NCBI RefSeq assembly: GCF_963924675.1
Contig: NC_089220.1
Span: forward strand, 62,072,639-62,136,638
DNA length: 64,000 bases
DNA from: Phocoena phocoena
Lineage: Eukaryota > Chordata > Mammalia > Artiodactyla > Phocoenidae
Reading direction: 5' to 3'
The position numbers were made by a program, and so were the translations under genes. A model generated the notes under the pieces. The model was not told the DNA's origin. It ran no database searches and was given only the letters and a program-made list of their open reading frames with translations. Shown here piece by piece: positions 57,125 to 64,000 of the stretch (position 1 is the stretch's first letter; each line of letters opens with the position of its first letter).

Positions 57125-57610
57125 CTGCACTTGATCCAGCATTTCCACTACCAGGAATAAGCAAATTATCATGGATTTAGAAAAAAATCTGGCTACAAGA
57201 GTGTTCATTAGAGCATGGTTTATACCAGCAAAAAATTGGAAATAAGCTAAAGGTACAATAATAGAAAAGTTAAAAATAAAGTATGGCATATCCATGTACT
57301 AGACTATTATATAATCAGTAAAAATTATGTTTTGGAAGAATATAATACAAAAAGATATTCTAAATATATCATAAGGTTTGCTTTAAAAGATATCTACCAA
57401 ATAGTGTAATCCCATAATTTTAAATGGACATATACATTTTACATGTATATAAATGAAGAATGAAGAATAAACTTTATACACACCAAAATATTAATAATGT
57501 TGTCTAAGAGGCAGTAGAATTGTGGATTCTTTTCTTTTTTGTATCTTATATGTGTTTCCTAAATTTTCTGTAATAAAAAAACACTACATTTATTGTAAGA
57601 AAAAAAATTA
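57125..57610 (+). repeat. L1M 3' end, sense
   Basis: 'GATCCAGCATTTCCACTACC', 'AAAAAATTGGAAATAAGC', 'AAGTATGGCATATCCATG', 'TCCTAAATTTTCTGTAATAAAA' and a final A-run are the recognisable end of an L1M copy. Confidence 0.85.
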
Positions 57611-59982
57611 ATTGAGACTTTATTGAGTACTATAAGAAAACAATTGTCATTAGCAGATTACTTGTGCTCCTTTTAGTGATTTCTGTGTGACTTTTCTACT
57701 ACTTCACAATTTTGTCCTGGACTGTATCAAAATCCATGGACATATCTGATCTAAAGAAAAATTAGCAGAAATCTTCAAAAGAGCCTGGAGAGATGTTGTT
57801 TTTATGAGTAGATGGTCAGCACTCTGGGGACAGACTCTGTGTCCTCTTTCCCATTGTAGATTTCAATGCTGGGCTTAACAGTGCTTTGCTCACACCAGTG
57901 CTCAATTTTTGATTGAATCAATGTTGAATGAATGTTAAACTCCCTGAAGTCCCGCCTAATTGCCGACAGCACCCTACAGGGTTTGCGCTGAGATGTACAT
58001 AAACCGTAACATGCCAAAATGAGAACCCAGAGCTGATTTGGGGGATTATAATTAAGGACACTGCCTTTGCTTTGTTAGCTCTGAATTAGATTTAAAGTAA
58101 ACACTGTTGATTCCGGAGTGGAATGCATATAAAGAGTTCACATTTGTCATATTCTACTTGGTATTTCATAATAAGATTTTAATAGGTCCTCCATTTTGAT
58201 CTCATTTGCTCTGATCCAATGTGACAACAAAAGGTTGGATGAACTCTAAATCTCCTAGAAGAATGGAAAAGTGCAGGACAATTGTCATGATTTTAAAGTG
58301 ACATCCCTTTGGCCTATCCTATTGTCCAATTATATTTCAAAGGTGGACATATTTTCTAAATTAAAATTATTTTTTATCTGTTGGATATGTACAGGAGTCC
58401 TTATCCTCAGGCATGCTTTTGGCCTCTCTATCACTTCAGTAATTTGAATCGCCCACATGAATTCAAGGAAAGTACTGTGAACATAACAAGTCCTTATCCA
58501 AGTCCAGTGTATTTTGTTCACCTAGTTTACTGCCTTACCATCTGCCCTTCACTTCTGGAGGACTTGCAATAAAGCAGGAGCCAAAGTAAATGCAGATACC
58601 CCACTGCTATCTATTTAACTTTCATTAAGTGAGTTGGTGCGGTGCTCTGGCGCTTTCTCAAAACCAGCCCATCATCTGAGAGTATTTACATAAGACTCTT
58701 TGCATTATATTCCGACCTCTGCAACATAAGTATTAACTACTGACATCTGCCAAGTCTGACTGGTAAGTGCTTTACAATATCAATTCATCCCAAGCAAAGA
58801 GCATTTCTGAGTGCTGCAGTGCTCTTATTAATGCCAAGAAGTATCAAGGCTCATATGACACCTAGCAGAAATTAGTACCCACATTCAAAGAAAAGTCTTT
58901 GTTCTTTCCCAGAGTATTATGTGGACTTTATTGAGATGACTGCATCTGACACCTGCTGTAATATAAAATGCAGCTATAATTAGCCAACTGATGCTCACTG
59001 CAGTTTAGGTCGAATCCCTTCTGTGGGAATTATGCTTTAAAATATTCAGAACTCCAAGTGGCTCTCATTACATTTAATTTTAACTTAGAATTAGGTGGTC
59101 TAGAAAAAAAAATTTAGGATTGTAATAGCCCCCTGCTGAATGCCACACAGCAACGTGAAAACCCATAGGGTTTTCTCCTCCTCTAAAAAAAAAAAAAAAA
59201 AAGAAAAAGAAAAAAACGAGAACAGCAGACTACACTAGAGCCTTCAATTGAAGTCTGGCTTTGCTTAATTGTACTTTTTGCACTCATCAGTCTCTCCTCT
59301 TCAGAGCAAGCGACAAAAATTGCCTGAATAGCCAAAGAAAAGTTTCCCACAGTCACTGGCCACAGAAAAACACTATTGTCCTTCCTCACAGTTTGATGGA
59401 CAACATTTCTATAAATGGGTAGCCAGGCTGTCAATGGTACCCTGGCTGAAAAGGCAAAAGAAGAGAACAGATTCTGCCAATATCTGACAAAGCATGTTAA
59501 CACAGAATCAGGCATTCACTAGTCAGGCAGCTGCCCCGGGACCTTCATCACACAGGTGCCTTTAAGCCATTTCCTATTCATAGATAAAGGAAACAAGCAG
59601 GAGATACCTGGGAAAGGAGCAGTCTATTATGGCTTGCCAAATGTCCATCTTCTGGGCTGTGTAATAAAAGTAGAAAGAAGAAAAAGGAAACTGTAGTTTC
59701 AACTGAAAAATATAAAACAGCAGAACATTTACAAAACCTGTCATTTAAGCTGTGGTGTTTTTTCCCTTTCCTTTCCTCTTGACTTGTTTTTGGGGAGAGA
59801 AGTAGATTTTTTTGTTTGTTTGTATGGCATAGCAGCACTCACGTCTAATGACAAAGGTCTTTTTTCATCAGTGGCTTATCATATATATTTGTGCGAAAAC
59901 CCCTTCACACTTTAACATTGAAATACTTACCTGGTACAACCGAGTCACAAAGAATTTACTTTGTCACTGTAAGCAGATTTTT

Positions 59983-59985
<3 letters not shown>
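57611..59985. other. Mostly unassigned; A-run at 59186-59203
   Basis: No named repeat covers this 2.4-kb stretch apart from the purine run at 59186-59217. It is one of the longest repeat-poor intervals in the window. Open frames of 60-110 codons have no familiar content. Confidence 0.4.

Positions 59986-60024
<39 letters not shown>
59986..60024. repeat. (AC)n microsatellite
   Basis: This is a pure AC dinucleotide run of about 19 units. Confidence 0.97.
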
Positions 60025-60025
<1 letters not shown>

Positions 60026-61044
60026 TCCATTTCAAGATTTGTGATCAATATTGTGAAAATTGTTATTGGGTGATGATTCTCCAGTAAAGCAGAAACTCTA
60101 GACCATCTCCTGAGAAACCACTAAGATAAATACTTCAGGAGAATGATTACCATTGTTCATTTCTTCATAATTGCTTAGACTAAGAACATTAATTTCACAC
60201 TCTGCTGATCTACCCAGTCAGAGGAAGTATCAGACCTCGGTGTTCCAACAGCCCCATTAGCATATATATAGGACATTTAAAAATTAAGTTAAAATTTAGT
60301 AAGACATTTTCAAATTAAAATTTTATGATTACTACATTAAAGTTGTTAACTATGAATTTCTATTTTATTTTCTCATTCATTTTACTTATTTTCATACTCT
60401 CAGATCTCCTGTACTCGAAGTATGGAGCAGATATGAGGAAAGAACCAGGAACACAATTTGGCAAAGTAATTAAATCCTCAGGGACCTAACATTGACTAAA
60501 TATCGTCCTTGGGATACAATTTGAAGATTGACACACTCGTAGCCATAACTTTTCAGCCAAAAGACGAGGTACTATAAAACTACTGGGAAACAACAGGATC
60601 TATAAAGAAAATGCCTTGAGTTAAAGTACTAATTATTCAACTAACTTCTTGAGTGCTACTTCATTTTGTATAGCTTCCTCATCTGTAAAATAGAGTGCAT
60701 TGCTCACCCCAGTTTAGGGAAGTAGTCATTGTTGAAAGTTTCTGCCCTTAAGGTAGGAAGAGAGGACATCTGCTAAGTGGAATAAAACCAACCAAGGATA
60801 ATGAACACTTTAGAAATATAACACTGCTTTCTCTGAATTAAAATTTATTTTCTTCTTTATTTCTTCTTTTTATTTCTAGAATAAAAATAAAATTATGAGG
60901 TTGACTTTAGTTAATAGTTAATGTATTGATTTATTAATTTTATAATCCTTACAATGTAAAGACAGGAAACTTTCCTTAAATTTAATTCAGTTCAGTATTT
61001 AGTAATTGCTTATATGTAATCATTGCCATTATTGCTATCATGCC
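60025..61044. other. No recognisable feature
   Basis: This is unassigned A/T-rich sequence. No gene is supported. Confidence 0.4.
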
Positions 61045-61245
61045 TATAATGTGCTAGGGGCATTACATATGTTTTATTGTTTAATTTTCATAACTCTCTC
61101 TACAATAATTTTCACCATTTTACAGGTGAGGAAACTGAGGCTGAAAATACAATAGTTTACCTTCTGTACTTCTCTAAAAGTTGTAGAGCTTGAATTTGAA
61201 CACAGATCTGTCTCTTTCTAAAGACCATGCTTTTCCTATGAAACC
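61045..61245 (-). repeat. MIR, antisense
   Basis: 'TATAATGTGCTAGGGGC', 'CACCATTTTACAGGTGAGG', 'AAACTGAGGCTGAAAATAC' and 'CTTGAATTTGAACACAG' follow reverse-complement MIR. Confidence 0.82.
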
Positions 61246-61695
61246 CTGATTCATGTTTTTAACTAGTAGAACACAATACATTTTTATTTATTCATGATTT
61301 GAAAACACAATATTCTCTTTTATTAGGTAGTATATATACATATTTTTATTTTATTATATATGTATGTATGTGTTTAATCATTGTAATGTAACTTAAATCA
61401 ACCTCTTGTCTCCAAGTAGAAACACCAAAAGTTTTTTGGATAGTTGAATTAGAGTTTTATTTATTGTATTACTTAGGGAAAGAGTTTCCATCAGTGACCA
61501 AATTTATACTTGAAAAATTTAACCAAAGACTACTTTTACCTCATAGGCACAGTCTTTCTCCCCAACCAGATGGAAATTCCTTAAGGTCTAAGAGGAACCC
61601 TGTCGATTATCAGCTTTCTCAAGATTTCTTTGTGACAAAACATAACCTCTTAGGAATTTCTTCTTTAGCTGTATCCTAAAAATTCCAACAACATG
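61246..61695. other. No recognisable feature
   Basis: This is A/T-rich sequence with a TATGTATG patch near 61350-61370. No gene is supported. Confidence 0.4.
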
Positions 61696-62190
61696 AAACC
61701 CTCTTTTATTCTTCGGTTGAAGCCACAGTTTCTCACTGCTGCCCATCAGGTCAAATATAAATGTTTTAGCTTGGTGTTCAAGTTCATAGAAAACTGATCC
61801 TAACTACTTCTTCAACCCCTAATCTCACCCTTCACTCCAGCTGAGCAAATCTCACCTCTCCTTCTTCCTTGCTCATTCCCATATCTGGCCTCTTAGTTGC
61901 TCTGTTTCTTACTAGACATACCCTCTTTCCTTCTTTCTGTCAATCTAAACCTAACATTGTATGTCCATCTAATGTTAGACATTCTCCAAAGAAATTTTCT
62001 CTACTCACTGCACTCAACACTGATCTTTAAGTTAATTTCATCTGCCCCTATTACTTTATTATGTGGACTATCACCAGTCACTTGAATGATACGATAGTTT
62101 GCCTCATCCTCAAGTTGTTTCATGGAGCCTAAACCTATAATTTTTTCCTTTTTCTACCAAATGATAGCCTCCTTGGGGGCAAAAGAAGAC
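61696..62190 (+). repeat. L2 3' UTR, sense
   Basis: 'TCTCACTGCTGCCCATCAGG', 'CTTCACTCCAGCTGAGC', 'ACATTCTCCAAAGAAATTTTC' and 'GATAGCCTCCTTGGGGGC' are decayed L2 in order. Confidence 0.6.
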
Positions 62191-62269
62191 CATGAATCCA
62201 TAGACAAATGAATGAAGAGTAAAACAGTTTATCCTAATGCTCCATATAATATTCTCTCACATTGGTCCT

Positions 62270-62795
62270 GGAAGAGTTATCATCCATTGATATCTTTCTA
62301 CTTCTACAACTAGAAAAGGAATCCACACTCCAATCTGGCTTGAACAGAGAATGAGCTAGAAGAGTTACCATCTCCAATCTTTTCTCGGTAGCTGTGCACT
62401 AAATATTTTTGGCTTTTCTCCTACTGGGCACATGAGAGGATTACCCGTGACCCCATTTGAGGTTAGCATGACCATATGATTTGCTTTAGTCAACAAATGT
62501 GATCAGAAGTGTCAAATATCACTTCTAAGGAGAAGGTTTAATAGTTTGTGCTATTTGCTATTTTACTTTTTCTTTTCTGCAGTAATTGTGGAAGAATGGA
62601 GGTGGAGCCCTTTGCTCAGCCAAGGTCCCTAAATGAGGATAATATACAGCAGAGTCCCCAGCCAGCTCATGCTGTACATGTAACAAGAGACATAAACACA
62701 CTTGTTTTAACCAACTAAGTTTTATTACTGCAGCATAGCCTGTCCTATGCTGCCCGGTATAATAGCTTACTAAGGTCAAGATGGGGCTCAGAATG
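62270..62795 (+). mobile_element. MaLR-like LTR, sense, decayed
   Basis: 'GAGGATAATATACAGCAGAG', 'CAGCTCATGCTGTACATG', 'TTTTAACCAACTAAGTTTTAT' and 'TACTGCAGCATAGCCTG' follow an old mammalian LTR-type order. The subfamily is not certain and the 5' edge is approximate. Confidence 0.45.
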
Positions 62796-64000
62796 TCAAG
62801 TTATAAGAAGAAGACTGAAAGAACAGAATGAGTGGCTAAATTAAAGCATCTTCAAATAGGAACCAGACGTATGTAAGATTAGTTATTTCATTTCTTAAAC
62901 TGATGGGTGAAGAATCAAACTCAATAGATCCTTCAAACGTCTTGTCGTTGAGTTGTTTACAGTTTCCTTCCTTTCTCCTCTTTGGTATCCATTTCACCTT
63001 CAAGCTCTGCACATTATTTTGAAATTTTGAAATTTTGTAGTGATCACAGACTACACTAAAATTTTAATCACCACAAAGTTTAGTGGTAGATTTCTATAAT
63101 GTTTATGTATGTAATATTTCTGATTGAATATTAAAATATTATTTGTGTCCTTGTAGGTCCAGCTGCAAAATGATATGCATATTTTGGCATTATTTTGCTG
63201 TTGGTCCTGTCCAGGGAGTCAAAATCAGAAATCACAGATCTGGCTTTACTAATCTACTTAAGAGTTGCTTTCACCTAGTTATGGCATAAATACACATTTA
63301 AAAATATTTATTGTTTTCTTATATTTGTTTCAAAAAGGAAATATATAAAGTTTCAAATATGAAATATGAGAACCTACTAAGTCTACTTAATTTGTTTTTA
63401 CTTTTATTCTTTTTTATATACCAGTATGCTGACAGATACATTCCCCTATGAATACATTCTTCACCACACATAAGGACTGTATAGTTATGAATAATGAAGT
63501 GATTAAAAAGTATAATGAAAGAAGAGCACAACTGTTTTTTATTTCTCACTCTCGAGGACTCATTGCAATATTTCCTGCTCCATATTAAGTTTGAGAGCTT
63601 CTGAGAAGTATTCTTAGAATTCCGATCTTTTGGAAAGAATAATGATTCAATTAGAGTTTTTTTAATCATGATGATTACTTTATGATAATGATCTTATATG
63701 GCTAAGATGTTACACTTAGATGCAGCATTTCATTTTAGCAAGTTCCAAGAACCACCCGTGACTTTATTATATACCTGACTTTTACAAATTCTTTATCTAA
63801 GAACGTCTTCATTCTCAGTTGAAATGGGGATGCTATTTGATAAAGTACAGTGATAACCAGTACCAGCTGAAAAACATGCAAAATGAAAAATATCAGAACC
63901 ATTTAAAAGCAAACCAGAAATCCCCATTTCTGGGGATCTGCCTTGGAATTGGCTTAGAGACCAGTCTTTCAGAGGTGCCTTGCAATTCCCTTGATGTTTC
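62796..64000. other. No recognisable feature
   Basis: This is unassigned sequence to the window end. The 116-codon minus-strand frame at 63319-63669 is A/T-driven and has no familiar content. Confidence 0.4.

Noticed and set aside
59183..59515. 110-codon minus-strand frame ending in a Phe-rich tail
   Set aside because: The tail is produced by the A-rich run at 59186-59217, and the remainder resembles no known protein.
1..64000. A previously undescribed defence or biosynthetic system
   Set aside because: No cluster of non-transposon genes exists in the window. The only coding remnants are L1, Tigger-like and ERVL-like, all broken.

Overview
The window is nuclear DNA of a mammal, most likely a cetacean or close relative. 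The best evidence is eight copies of a tRNA-derived SINE of the CHR type (cetacean, hippo, ruminant). On the minus strand these copies begin GGGCTTCCCTGGTGGCGCAG and carry RNA polymerase III A- and B-box-like sequence. Ungulate/cetacean-type L1 retrotransposons and the old mammalian layer (MIR, L2, MER20, MER5, MaLR LTRs, L1M) agree with this. I find no host protein-coding exon I can defend, and no rRNA gene, functional tRNA gene, CRISPR array or bacterial-type gene. The window reads as intergenic or deep intronic sequence built from transposable elements of very different ages.

Layout. 1-20 kb: SINEs, a 3' L1 piece in each orientation, scattered MIR/L2 remnants, an MLT1-like LTR, a hAT-type MITE with an 8-bp target duplication, and unassigned sequence. 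20.0-28.8 kb: a four-level nest. An antisense L1 is split first by a Tigger-like DNA transposon (TA duplication) and then by a full-length sense L1 (imperfect 16-bp duplication), which is itself split by a CHR SINE (perfect 16-bp duplication). 28.8-34.2 kb: an unassigned block, old L1M sequence, then an ERVL-like provirus relic (LTR split by MER20, a primer-binding site resembling the tRNA-Leu(UAA) complement, a decayed reverse transcriptase). A ~290-bp L1 piece inside the relic closely matches one 3.4 kb upstream and ends in a 28-bp hairpin. 34-48 kb: mostly unassigned or old repeats, three more SINEs and a 200-bp AT-only block. 48-56 kb: antisense L1M and MaLR sequence, a near-perfect palindrome, and a minus-strand solo LTR with 4-bp duplications. 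56-64 kb: unassigned sequence with L1M, L2 and MIR relics and a CA microsatellite.

The coding potential present is all transposon-derived: L1 ORF1 and ORF2 (both broken, although ORF2 keeps a 431-codon open stretch containing the whole catalytic core), a deletion-fused Tigger transposase remnant, and a decayed ERVL pol. No set of genes here works together as a pathway. The interest lies in the order of insertions, junction structures and a few unexplained blocks. Family names come from recalled consensus sequences, without any database search, and edges without target duplications are approximate.
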